Of a stretch of 64,000 nucleotides of DNA, positions 34,408 through 42,329 are shown in pieces. The stretch comes from an uncultured Clostridia bacterium (GTDB taxonomy: Bacteria > Bacillota > Clostridia > Christensenellales > UBA1242): contig CAKVLR010000001.1 of assembly GCA_934757855.1 (NCBI GenBank), forward strand, positions 248,001 through 312,000, in the 5' to 3' direction. The notes beneath the pieces are model-generated. The model made no database searches and was not told the DNA's origin. It worked only from the letters and a program-made list of their open reading frames with translations. Every line of letters begins with the position of its first letter. Position 1 is the first letter of the stretch. Made by a program: the position numbers and the translations under genes.

Positions 34408-35022
34408 TTATCTTGTTTGAGTAGTTTCTGCGTTATTTGAGTTTCTAATTTCTTGTTCAATTTGCTGTTTTTCTTCACTTAATCGCAACAAAGTCCGCTC
34501 CTCATCAGTTACTTGTATTTTACAATGTTTGTAATACGCTTGTTTATACTTACGACTGACATAAGGAGCAAAAATAGAAATTGCCATTACGCCTAGTGCT
34601 ACCCCGACCACAACTTCGACAGTAGTATTAAAAATAAAATCGCGCGCGCCACTTTGCTCATACAAAACTTTTGCAAAACCATCTTTACCTGTTAAAAAAG
34701 TGCCTAAATCATTTATATTACTTAATCCAGTTTGTTCATACAAATCTTGCACAATTTGTTGATTTTCTGGCTTCCCTAAATAACTTTTTATCAAGGGCTC
34801 ACGCGCTAACGCTACACTACTCATACCCGTAACCCCGCCACAAAGCGCACATAAAGCACTCATACCAAGCGAACTTGTTTCGCGAATTGACAAATTTTTA
34901 TGGAAATCATAGGTCATATCACAGTTTTTGATATACTCAGTATGCTTTGAATATTTCTTCTTTAAGCCTTGCATTTCTTTGTTAATAACTTCTAGGCGTT
35001 TTTGATTTTCCAAATTTTGCAT
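34408..35022 (-). CDS. Membrane protein with helical ends, unknown function
   Basis: 204 residues from the ATG at 35022, which has GGAGGGG seven bases upstream; an in-frame start 54 bases further up lacks an RBS. N-terminal charged helix (QNLENQKRLEVINKEMQGLKK), a short hydrophobic segment (~50-70, LGMSALCALCGGVTGMSSVA), a soluble middle, a second membrane helix (~132-152, VVVGVALGVMAISIFAPYV), and a charged C-terminal helix (RLSEEKQQIEQEIRN). Last gene on the minus strand after the ydjGI-like operon, separated by 111 bases, so it may be a separate unit. No family recognised. Confidence 0.7.
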   Translation of the reverse strand: MQNLENQKRLEVINKEMQGLKKKYSKHTEYIKNCDMTYDFHKNLSIRETSSLGMSALCALCGGVTGMSSVALAREPLIKSYLGKPENQQIVQDLYEQTGLSNINDLGTFLTGKDGFAKVLYEQSGARDFIFNTTVEVVVGVALGVMAISIFAPYVSRKYKQAYYKHCKIQVTDEERTLLRLSEEKQQIEQEIRNSNNAETTQTR

Positions 35023-35133
35023 AATTTCCCCTCCAAAATTCACCCCAAATATAACACAAACAGCAAAAATTGTCAATAAAAAAACAAGTGTCCTACAATT
35101 ATATGTGTGACACTTATTTTTTACTTAATTTTA

Positions 35134-35640
35134 TTAGTCTTTATGAAAAACTGAACCGCAATACTCGCACACCCACCCCTCATCGGTTTCAGTTAAAGTA
35201 CCGCCACAGTTTTTACATTTATCTTTTTGCACCATTTTCTTCTTTGGCGCTTGCTTATCGTTAGTCTTTAAATTTTCTCCATCAAAAATGTAGCCTTTGA
35301 TGTACTTTTTGTTAATTGCCTTTGTGATTTGTTGTTTTGTAACATTTTCACTTAATACCAAATGTTGAGAAATTTCAGCGACAGAGGTTAAATTTTCCTC
35401 CATAACTGCATCAACTACTCTTTTTAGTGCGCGACACTCACCATAACTAATCCAAAGCATTGGCGACCCGTAAAAGCCAAAGACAACACAAATTATTCCT
35501 AGCGTAAGCACAGGCCAAAGCCCTTTTGTCGCCCCTACTATAATGAGAGGAATACCAACAACTAGTGCAACAGTGCCGATACAAGCCCAAATTAATTTTG
35601 ATTTTATGTCGGCAGTAATTTGATTAGAACTATTTGCCAT
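35134..35640 (-). CDS. Membrane protein with C-terminal zinc ribbon
   Basis: 168 residues. Two membrane helices (~17-38 and ~42-62) then a ~60-residue soluble region shaped like a winged helix (RALKRVVDAVMEENLTSVAEISQHL, ITKAINKKYIKGYIF) and a terminal zinc ribbon CKNCGG...CEYCGS. Part of the operon upstream of the SPFH gene with seven bases to the previous gene. The same architecture, membrane hairpin plus wHTH-like region plus zinc ribbon, is seen in other Clostridia as uncharacterised proteins. It probably works with the YdjG- and YdjI-like products. Confidence 0.75.
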   Translation of the reverse strand: MANSSNQITADIKSKLIWACIGTVALVVGIPLIIVGATKGLWPVLTLGIICVVFGFYGSPMLWISYGECRALKRVVDAVMEENLTSVAEISQHLVLSENVTKQQITKAINKKYIKGYIFDGENLKTNDKQAPKKKMVQKDKCKNCGGTLTETDEGWVCEYCGSVFHKD

Positions 35641-35647
35641 AACTCAC

Positions 35648-36106
35648 CTAGTCTTCTTTCTTTTCTTGCTTTTCTTGTTTTTCTTCTTCTGCTTTACGCT
35701 CAAAATAGTTTTTGTAGCCTACATTGTGGTTGTCGCCTTCGTCCCATTTCTTGCCACCAGTTGCAAAAATAGTGATTACCAAACCAAATGCAACAACTAT
35801 TGCAATAATAGGCAAAATCAAATTCTTTGGCAACGCGATAGCAGATACTAAGCACATAATAGCGCAAATTATAAGGATTACGCCAAACCAAATTTTAGAC
35901 TTTTTGATAGTGGTAATATTTCTTTGAATAAGCCCTTGAACTAACATAATAATACCTAAACCACCACAAATAATTACACCTGCCCACGCAAGGCTAAAAA
36001 AACCAAAAGTGTCAGGCAATACGATAGAAAGCAACCAAAATACGGCAGCAACCAACACCAATAACGCGCCCAACAACTTATATAACATATTTCTACTCAT
36101 ACTCAT
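35648..36106 (-). CDS. Four-helix membrane protein
   Basis: 152 residues from the ATG at 36106, which has AGGAG nine bases upstream; an upstream in-frame start without an RBS would add 16 residues overlapping the preceding gene. Four hydrophobic helices (about 6-30, 33-55, 68-86, 91-110) then a soluble, strongly charged tail (ERKAEEEKQEKQEKKED). No motif recognised. In the middle of the ydjGI-like operon, seven bases before the zinc-ribbon membrane gene. Likely a scaffold or accessory subunit (inference). Confidence 0.72.
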   Translation of the reverse strand: MSMSRNMLYKLLGALLVLVAAVFWLLSIVLPDTFGFFSLAWAGVIICGGLGIIMLVQGLIQRNITTIKKSKIWFGVILIICAIMCLVSAIALPKNLILPIIAIVVAFGLVITIFATGGKKWDEGDNHNVGYKNYFERKAEEEKQEKQEKKED

Positions 36107-36120
36107 TTTAAATTTCTCCT

Positions 36121-36534
36121 TTATCTCAAAATTATCCCAGCCGATACGGCACAAATTGTATCGCCTTCAGCAAGTGCTATCGAAGAAAAGTGTTTGTACT
36201 CACGCACTAAGCCACCGATACGAATATTTATTGTATCAGTATTCTCATCGACAGATAAAATAGTATATTTACCAGCAAGCAAATCTTTGCCGACCTTGTA
36301 CTCTTTGCCTCTTTCTAGCACCTTGTCCCCTACATTTAGGGTAACTTTCGTTTCACCTTTTTCATTTACGACTTCGGCATTTTTTGTATAGCGTACGCCA
36401 TTTTTGACAAAAATATCATCGACACGATTTTCTTTGCCTTGATTTTTTCGCTTCAAAGCAGTCGCAATCCACGCAAACACAACAATTACCAATACAACCG
36501 CCACGCAAATGAGTGCAATTTCACTCCAAACCAT
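36121..36534 (-). CDS. Single-span membrane protein with soluble beta domain
   Basis: 137 residues. One N-terminal helix (~4-27), a basic linker (ALKRKNQGKENR), and a ~100-residue beta-rich domain (VTLNVGDKVLERGKEYKVGKDLLAGKYTILSVDENTDTI has a repeated G-D turn pattern) reminiscent of small OB- or NfeD-like C-terminal barrels, which in other bacteria partner with SPFH proteins. That link is inference from shape and neighbourhood. Good RBS GGAGGG before the ATG; 16 bases after the YdjG-like gene. Confidence 0.7.
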   Translation of the reverse strand: MVWSEIALICVAVVLVIVVFAWIATALKRKNQGKENRVDDIFVKNGVRYTKNAEVVNEKGETKVTLNVGDKVLERGKEYKVGKDLLAGKYTILSVDENTDTINIRIGGLVREYKHFSSIALAEGDTICAVSAGIILR

Positions 36535-36550
36535 ATTTTCCCTCCTTTAA

Positions 36551-37663
36551 TTAATCACCAAAATACATAGACAAAAATACAAAACCGCCCACAATCAACA
36601 GTCCTAACAAAACGGTAAAAAATACTTTCCAACCAGAAACTGGTGTCTTGCCCGTAATTTTACCAGTAGAACCATTGACAAAGAAATTGTAGAGTTTGCC
36701 TTTATATTTACAATGTCCTACATAAACAGGCACAAGTACATACTTGTATTTTTGCTTTAAAATAGCTGTTTTTACATTTAGATATTCTTTAAAAGAGTAA
36801 TCATACTTACGCAAAATTTCACGCTCAATGTCGTTTTTCATCAACTGCTGACATTCATTCCAACATTGCTTGCCATCTTTATTGTAAGTACTTGCAGAAA
36901 ATCCGCGCAAATACTCTGTCTTGTAGGCTGGCGCATCGTTCGTTGGAAACGGCGAAATTTCCTTTATTGTAGCAGTACTCATATTTGACGAGGCTTGAAT
37001 AGGATAGTCATCAAAATTGACATCTTTTTCACCGCTAATATCAAAATATTTTGTTTCCGTATGAGTTACAACTTTACCATTTACTGTGCTTGTGCGCGTG
37101 TAATTTTTGCCTAAACGCCCTTTGTATGTGTTTTTAGTTTCCACATCAAAAGTAAACACTGGGTTATATATACCAGAAATTTTTTCAGGCGTTGCACTTT
37201 TTTTGAAATCACGCGGTGCGTAAAATTTACGCCTTGCCCAGTTGGTAGCAATCTTACCCGCACGCTCTTTATCCAACTTAAAAGGCACAACACCTTGTGG
37301 TTTTAGCCCTGCAAGTTCCTCGGTCTTTACTACATTACTAGTTCCACAAAAAGGACAAGATATTGCCACTTCGTGGTTATCAATTATTTCCTTTGCGCCA
37401 CAAGTCTTACATTGATAAACCTCTGCTTCTTGCCACACTGTTGCATTGCTCAACAACTCATCAAGGTCTTTTTCAACGACTTTTTCTTCATTTTTTACAT
37501 CAAAAGTACTATTGCAATACAAACAACGCATTTTTTGCGTTTTTGCATCAAAAACAGACTCACCGCCACAATTTGGACATTTGTATATACTGGTATCTAA
37601 TTTTTCATCAGAATACAGTTTTTCCTCAGCAGTCTTTTTTGTTTGAGTAACATTTTCACTCAT
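36551..37663 (-). CDS. YdjG-like zinc-ribbon membrane protein
   Basis: 370 residues. Two N-terminal zinc ribbons of the TFIIB/rubredoxin kind, CPNCGG...CLYCN (~29-50) and CKTCGA...CPFCGT (~84-107), then a ~220-residue domain containing KPQGVVPFKLDKERAGKIATNWARRKFYAP and KYKYVLVPVYVGHCKYKG, and one C-terminal membrane helix (~345-366). This is the layout of Bacillus YdjG, part of the pspA-ydjGHI envelope-stress operon. The start codon overlaps the stop of the SPFH gene (TAATG), showing tight coupling. Likely anchors or recruits the SPFH partner at the membrane. Confidence 0.82.
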   Translation of the reverse strand: MSENVTQTKKTAEEKLYSDEKLDTSIYKCPNCGGESVFDAKTQKMRCLYCNSTFDVKNEEKVVEKDLDELLSNATVWQEAEVYQCKTCGAKEIIDNHEVAISCPFCGTSNVVKTEELAGLKPQGVVPFKLDKERAGKIATNWARRKFYAPRDFKKSATPEKISGIYNPVFTFDVETKNTYKGRLGKNYTRTSTVNGKVVTHTETKYFDISGEKDVNFDDYPIQASSNMSTATIKEISPFPTNDAPAYKTEYLRGFSASTYNKDGKQCWNECQQLMKNDIEREILRKYDYSFKEYLNVKTAILKQKYKYVLVPVYVGHCKYKGKLYNFFVNGSTGKITGKTPVSGWKVFFTVLLGLLIVGGFVFLSMYFGD

Positions 37664-38688
37664 TACAATTTACTCCCACACTCTGGGCAGAATTTTGCAC
37701 CAGATTTTACCTCAGTCCCACAATTTGGACAAGTTGGTTTTAGATTTTGTCCACATTCTGGACAGAATTTTGCATTGCCTGCAATTTGCGTACCACAAGC
37801 AGGACAGAATTTGGCATTTTTCTTTGCTTGCGATTCGCTTTGCATTTGTTGCATATTATTAGCAAACATATTACCAAGCCCCATGCCCATTCCGAGTCCC
37901 ATACCAGCGCCCATTGTTCCGCCAGCAGTCCCTGGGTTTTTAGCGGCCTCTTTCATAGCTTCCAAAGTTTCCATTTGCGTGTAAACATCCATATTCCCGC
38001 GCATCATACCCAAACTTGTATTCTTGTCGAGAGCCTTTTCCAACTCCTCTGGCAATGAAAAACTTTCAAACACAAATTTGCTGAGTTTTAGACCGATTTC
38101 TTTAAAATCAGCAGACATTTTTTGTTCTACAATTTTTGACAATTCTTGCAGGTTGCCTGCTAAATCTAATACTGGAATTTTGCACTCACCGATTGCATCA
38201 GAAATACCAGAAAGCACCATACTTCTTAGATAGTCAGTAATATCGCTTGTGTCAAAATTTGTGTTTGTACCGCTAAGATTTTGCATAAACACATAAGCAT
38301 CATCTACTTTAAAAGAATAAGAACCAAAACCTCTAATGCGTATGGCACCATAGTCCTTGTCACGCACCAAAATTGGGTTTGCTGTACCCCATTTTTGGTT
38401 GGTAAATTGCTTTGTGTTTACAAAATAAATGTCAGATTTAAATGGAGTTTCAAATCCATATTTCCACGACATCAAAGTAGTGAGAATAGGCATATTTTGT
38501 GTGTCAAGTTTGTAAAAACCTGGTAAAAACACATCAGCAAGCCTACCTTTATCTACAAAAATTGCTACTTGACTTTCTCTAACAGTCAAGCAAGACCCCT
38601 TGTTTACATGGTCTTTGTTTATTGGGTACTTCCACAAGATTAAATTGCTACTTGTATCAGTCCACTCGATATTTTTTAAAATACCCAT
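37663..38688 (-). CDS. ydjI: YdjI-like SPFH protein with C-terminal zinc ribbons
   Basis: 341 residues. SPFH-like domain (~1-230; VRESQVAIFVDKGRLADVF, YGAIRIRGFGSYSFKVDD), a Gly/Met-rich linker (MGAGMGLGMGMGLGNMF) and two and a half zinc ribbons (KFCPACG, KFCPECG, CPNCG, KFCPECG). This matches the YdjI/virion-core-like SPFH group. In Bacillus, YdjI recruits PspA to membrane foci with YdjG and YdjH. Here the first gene of a five-gene operon with its own promoter and AAAGGAG RBS. No pspA gene is in the window. Oligomeric scaffold at the membrane (known for SPFH, inferred here). Confidence 0.88.
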   Translation of the reverse strand: MGILKNIEWTDTSSNLILWKYPINKDHVNKGSCLTVRESQVAIFVDKGRLADVFLPGFYKLDTQNMPILTTLMSWKYGFETPFKSDIYFVNTKQFTNQKWGTANPILVRDKDYGAIRIRGFGSYSFKVDDAYVFMQNLSGTNTNFDTSDITDYLRSMVLSGISDAIGECKIPVLDLAGNLQELSKIVEQKMSADFKEIGLKLSKFVFESFSLPEELEKALDKNTSLGMMRGNMDVYTQMETLEAMKEAAKNPGTAGGTMGAGMGLGMGMGLGNMFANNMQQMQSESQAKKNAKFCPACGTQIAGNAKFCPECGQNLKPTCPNCGTEVKSGAKFCPECGSKL

Positions 38689-38719
38689 TTTGTATCTCCT
38701 TTGTTATTATTATATAGAT

Positions 38720-38748
38720 ATAATAGCATATTTGCATATTATTTACAA
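38720..38748 (-). promoter_or_regulatory. Promoter for the ydjIG-like operon
   Basis: Minus strand TTGTAA, 17 bases, TATTAT preceded by TGC (extended -10), 32 bases before the start. No obvious alternative-sigma motif was seen. Confidence 0.65.
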
Positions 38749-38797
38749 CTAAATGAAATTATATATTCATAAAATTTTAAAAAGTCTATCGTTTAAC

Positions 38798-38826
38798 TTG
38801 ACATTTTTGTTACTTTTTAATACAAT
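38798..38826 (+). promoter_or_regulatory. Strong sigma-A-type promoter for the GT4 gene
   Basis: TTGACA (perfect), 17 bases, TACAAT. The 5' leader to the ATG is about 80 bases and AT-rich. Confidence 0.75.
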
Positions 38827-38910
38827 TAATGTGTATATACCATACAAATTTTTTATTTTTGTAGAAAATTTTATACAAGTTACAAAATTCAATTTTTTTG
38901 AGGAGAATAT

Positions 38911-40134
38911 ATGGAAGAAATAAATGTTTTGGAGGTACTAGATTGCTACTACCCTAAATTTGATGGTCCTACCCTAGTAATCACCAGTTATAGCAAAAGT
39001 TTTTTGAAACAAAATAAAGGAATTATACCTACTGTTGTTGTGCCAAAATTCCCCAAATATGTGGACAATCAACCATTTGAAGTATTTAGGACCGCTTCAA
39101 TGAAATCAGCCGATGGCTACTACGCGGGCATACCTACAATGGACGCAAAACTTACTAAATATCTCAAAAATAAAAAGATAGATTTAATTCATTTTCACTC
39201 ACCATTCACAATGGGCAAATATTTCGCTCACTATGGTAAAAAGCACCACATTCCTACTATTTTTTCATTTCACACAAAGTTTAAAGAAGATTTTGAGCGT
39301 TTACTCAAAACCAAGGCTTTGCAAAACTTTATGATGAAATACATAATGAAAGTTATCAACAAAGCCGACTATGTTTGGACAGTTAGTAATGGTGCTTGTG
39401 ATGTCTTGCGCGAATATGGCTACAAAAAAGATATCGAAGTGATTAGAAATGGAACTGACCTTACCTACCCAGAAAATGCAGAAGAATTGCGTGCGCAAAT
39501 TGACAACCTATATCACTTTGCTCCTGATGAAAATATCTTACTCTCGGTTGGCCGAATTGTGGAAAACAAAAAGTTAGATTTGTGTTTGGAAGCGCTTAAA
39601 ATTGCCAAAGCAAAAGGCTTGAAATTCAAATACATAATTGTTGGTGATGGCTCTTATTTAGAGGCTTTAAAGGAAAATACAAAAGAACTAGGACTTGAAA
39701 ATGATGTAATTTTTACAGGTAAAATTATGGATAGAAACTTGCTTTCTGCATACTATCTAAGGAGTGACTTATTCTTGTTCCCTTCGACCTTTGACACAGC
39801 AAGCCTTTCTCCACTAGAAGCGGCAGCGCTAAAACTCCCATCACTACTTACACGCGGTTGCTCAACGGCAGAGGTTATTAACGAAGATATAAACGGCTAT
39901 CTTGCTGATGAAACCGCCGAGAGTTGGGCTGATAAAATTATAGAAGTTCTGAGTAATAAAGAACAGCTTGCAAAAACAAAAGAAAAAGCATATGCAGAAG
40001 TTTACAAGACTTGGGACCAAGTTGCCGAAGAAGTTGGTGCTAGATATCGCGAAATTATCGCTGAAAATAATGAAAAATTAAGACAAAAAGAATTAGCAAA
40101 ACAAGCCAAAAAGACTAAGAATAAAACCAACTAA
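38911..40134 (+). CDS. Family GT4 glycosyltransferase (glycolipid-type)
   Basis: 407 residues. GT-B fold: N-terminal half with FDGPTLVITSYSKSF and FHSPFTMGKYFAHYGKKH, FHTKFKEDFERL, the linker VSNGACDVLREYGY, and a GT4 C-terminal domain with SVGRIVENKKLDLCLEAL, IIVGDGSYLEAL, and the donor-binding SLSPLEAAALKLPSLLT (E-x7-E region). Resembles diacylglycerol alpha-glucosyltransferases of low-GC Gram-positives. No signal peptide; a basic Lys-rich tail suggests peripheral membrane association. Convergent with a GT28-like glycosyltransferase, suggesting a joint role in glycolipid synthesis (inference). Confidence 0.85.
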   Translation: MEEINVLEVLDCYYPKFDGPTLVITSYSKSFLKQNKGIIPTVVVPKFPKYVDNQPFEVFRTASMKSADGYYAGIPTMDAKLTKYLKNKKIDLIHFHSPFTMGKYFAHYGKKHHIPTIFSFHTKFKEDFERLLKTKALQNFMMKYIMKVINKADYVWTVSNGACDVLREYGYKKDIEVIRNGTDLTYPENAEELRAQIDNLYHFAPDENILLSVGRIVENKKLDLCLEALKIAKAKGLKFKYIIVGDGSYLEALKENTKELGLENDVIFTGKIMDRNLLSAYYLRSDLFLFPSTFDTASLSPLEAAALKLPSLLTRGCSTAEVINEDINGYLADETAESWADKIIEVLSNKEQLAKTKEKAYAEVYKTWDQVAEEVGARYREIIAENNEKLRQKELAKQAKKTKNKTN

Positions 40135-40135
40135 T

Positions 40136-40174
40136 AAAAAAACAAGTTTTGAATTTAACAAAACTTGTTTTTTA
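40136..40174. terminator. Bidirectional terminator between the glycosyltransferases
   Basis: AACAAGTTTTG, seven-base loop, CAAAACTTGTT with an A-run before and T-run after. Confidence 0.88.
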
Positions 40175-41380
40175 TTATTCTACTACGATTTCAGTTACAT
40201 TTTGCCTACTTTCGTAAACACTTTTCAACTCTGGGAATTTGTCTATTAATTGCTCAAAAATAATGTCTGCTGATTTTTCCGCCCCTGAGAAATCTTGATA
40301 AACTTTTAGATTTTTCTTGTAATTATCAAGAATTTGAGGGTTGTCTAAAATTTGATTAATTACTTTTTTAAATTTACCTAATTTTAGCACAAGTTCGCCA
40401 CAACGCATTTGAGTAATATAGTATTTTGATGTGCAATACTCTAACACACTCGCATATCCAGAAAGTAATACTGGCAAATCAAAACATATTGCTTCCATAA
40501 TTGAATTTGAACCACCTTTACCTACAAAGACATCTGCCGAAGCATTATATTCGAGCATATTAGTTACAAAACCTAATGGAACAAAAGTTACTTGACTATT
40601 TGGAGTCAAAGTCTTTAAATAATTGCACAACTCCTCATTTTTTCCACAAACAGAGATAACAGTAATAGGCCTATCCAAACTGATTAGGTATTCGGTGTAT
40701 TCTTTCAATTTTTTCTGTCCATAAGCACCGTCACTTAGTAGTATTGTAAATTTGTCTTGTGGCAAACCCAATTTCTCACGCATTTCTTGTTTTTTACCAA
40801 TTAAATTTACTGCTTCTTTTCGCAAAACGCACGGCACTTCAAAAACTTGCCCTTTACATTGCTTTTTAGCAATTCCGTAACTTTGCGGATTTGTGGTTAT
40901 CATAGCATCGCAACGCCTGTCCCACGCCTTATACACAATAGGGTCTGGAATGTAAGTCACAACTTTGCAATCAATTTCGCCACGCGCACGCAAGTTTAAA
41001 GCAAAATGCCCTGGTGAATAATACGAATTAAACAACAAATCAGGTTGCAAATCTTTGACTTTTTGCTCCAAAGTAGGTATGTATTTTTTGAAATGATTGT
41101 CCAAAAATTTCAATGTGAGCCTAGACCCCATCATTTCACTACCTATATGCTCCAAATACGAATAAGACATATGCTTTGCCATTTTCTTTGTATCATCAAT
41201 CAAAACCTGTTGATATTCTAGCATATCAGCATTGTTATCTTCTGTAAAAATATAACTGCGCACTACTTCACAAACATCACCATATTTCTGCTCAAAAGCA
41301 TCACTAATTCCTGTTGCTGGCACGATATGCCCCATACCAGCCTCTACAAATGTAAACACAACTCTTGGTTTTTTGTCCAT
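40175..41380 (-). CDS. GT28/MurG-like glycosyltransferase (monogalactosyl-diacylglycerol synthase type)
   Basis: 401 residues, GT-B fold. N-terminal EAGMGHIVPATGISDAF is the glycine-rich acceptor loop; DLLFNSYYSPGHFALNLRA and TYIPDPIVYKAW follow; the C-terminal donor region has FTILLSDGAYGQKK, FVPLGFVTNMLEYNASADVFVGKGGSNSIMEAI and DLPVLLSGYASVLE. This combination is characteristic of MGDG-synthase/UgtP-related enzymes that add sugar to diacylglycerol, rather than of MurG itself. Cytoplasmic face of the membrane. Likely substrate and linkage not certain. Ends nearly at the convergent terminator. Confidence 0.83.
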   Translation of the reverse strand: MDKKPRVVFTFVEAGMGHIVPATGISDAFEQKYGDVCEVVRSYIFTEDNNADMLEYQQVLIDDTKKMAKHMSYSYLEHIGSEMMGSRLTLKFLDNHFKKYIPTLEQKVKDLQPDLLFNSYYSPGHFALNLRARGEIDCKVVTYIPDPIVYKAWDRRCDAMITTNPQSYGIAKKQCKGQVFEVPCVLRKEAVNLIGKKQEMREKLGLPQDKFTILLSDGAYGQKKLKEYTEYLISLDRPITVISVCGKNEELCNYLKTLTPNSQVTFVPLGFVTNMLEYNASADVFVGKGGSNSIMEAICFDLPVLLSGYASVLEYCTSKYYITQMRCGELVLKLGKFKKVINQILDNPQILDNYKKNLKVYQDFSGAEKSADIIFEQLIDKFPELKSVYESRQNVTEIVVE

Positions 41381-41460
41381 AGTATTTCCCCTTAATTTGA
41401 GTTAATTATATCATTTTCTTGCTTTAATGTAAAACGAATTGAATATTTTAAACAAAAAAA

Positions 41461-41496
41461 GATTGTTTGTAGCAAATAGTTTACTCACAAACAACC
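41461..41496 (-). terminator. Terminator after the 204-residue membrane protein
   Basis: Minus strand GGTTGTTTGT ... ACAAACAATC with a 16-base loop, followed by TTTTTTTG. Confidence 0.75.
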
Positions 41497-41552
41497 CTTA
41501 CTTCTAGTGAAAAAGAATAAAATTTTCTATATTTTAAAATTTCTCTATATTT

Positions 41553-42167
41553 TTATACTGCTTTATCTACAATATCTTGATTTGGCGTGTCTTCATCATC
41601 GTTGATGGCAGAATTTGATACTTGCCTATTTGGTAATTGAGTTTGAGTGTTCTCTTCTACTACATTGTCAACAATACTTTGCACTTTGCCACCCTTTCTC
41701 GATACACCTATTAAGACAGCGGAAACTACCAGTCCTAAAAACATTGCTCCCAGCAATATAGACTCTAAAATCTTGTCCGCATCCAACTCACCCGAACTCG
41801 AAGAATTTATCAATGTTAACAACACAAACAAAGCCAAAATGCCAGCCGTAATAATCAAAAGCACAAAAATTGCAGTGTATAGTCCTTTCTTTTCTGCGAA
41901 CTGCTCCAACGGCAAACTAGATTTTATCAATCCCGCAATAGACAAACCAACCACAACTAGCGAAATAATTACCATAGCAACAAACAACGCTAAATCTGCA
42001 TAAAATATCGCTGGCAAAGCCTCGCCACCGCTTACTCCGTCAGCGATTGCACCTATCAAAAACAGTACATACCCCACAAAACCGCCTACAACCGCAGTAG
42101 CAAGACTAGAAATAATCGCTAGCACCAGCCCCGCTCTCAGCATAGGGCGTCTTACCCTCATTTCCAT
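41553..42167 (-). CDS. Four-helix membrane protein of unknown function
   Basis: 204 residues. Four hydrophobic helices (about 11-38, 53-80, 92-118, 135-155) and a polar, acidic tail of ~45 residues (NTQTQLPNRQVSNSAINDDED). A short loop rich in Gly lies between the first two helices (IGAIADGVSGGEALP). No signature is recognised; similar four-helix proteins are common in Bacillota. RBS AGGAGAG precedes the ATG. Monocistronic: terminator just after the stop, and the next gene upstream ends before another terminator. Confidence 0.7.
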   Translation of the reverse strand: MEMRVRRPMLRAGLVLAIISSLATAVVGGFVGYVLFLIGAIADGVSGGEALPAIFYADLALFVAMVIISLVVVGLSIAGLIKSSLPLEQFAEKKGLYTAIFVLLIITAGILALFVLLTLINSSSSGELDADKILESILLGAMFLGLVVSAVLIGVSRKGGKVQSIVDNVVEENTQTQLPNRQVSNSAINDDEDTPNQDIVDKAV

Positions 42168-42240
42168 ATACTCTCTCCTTTCCCTTTATCTATTATATAT
42201 CATTAATGCAAAAATTAGTCAAACGATTTTACACAAAAAA

Positions 42241-42262
42241 GAAAAGGCATATGCGCCTTTCC
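42241..42262 (-). terminator. Terminator after the 748-residue lipoprotein
   Basis: Minus strand AAAGGC, ATATGC-type loop, GCCTTTTCTTTTTT. It lies about 70 bases beyond the stop codon at 42330. Confidence 0.7.
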
Positions 42263-42329
42263 TAAATTTGGTGGTTTTTGTGAAAATTTTTATTTAGTTT
42301 TTAAATAATAGATTTGATAAATTTATTTT

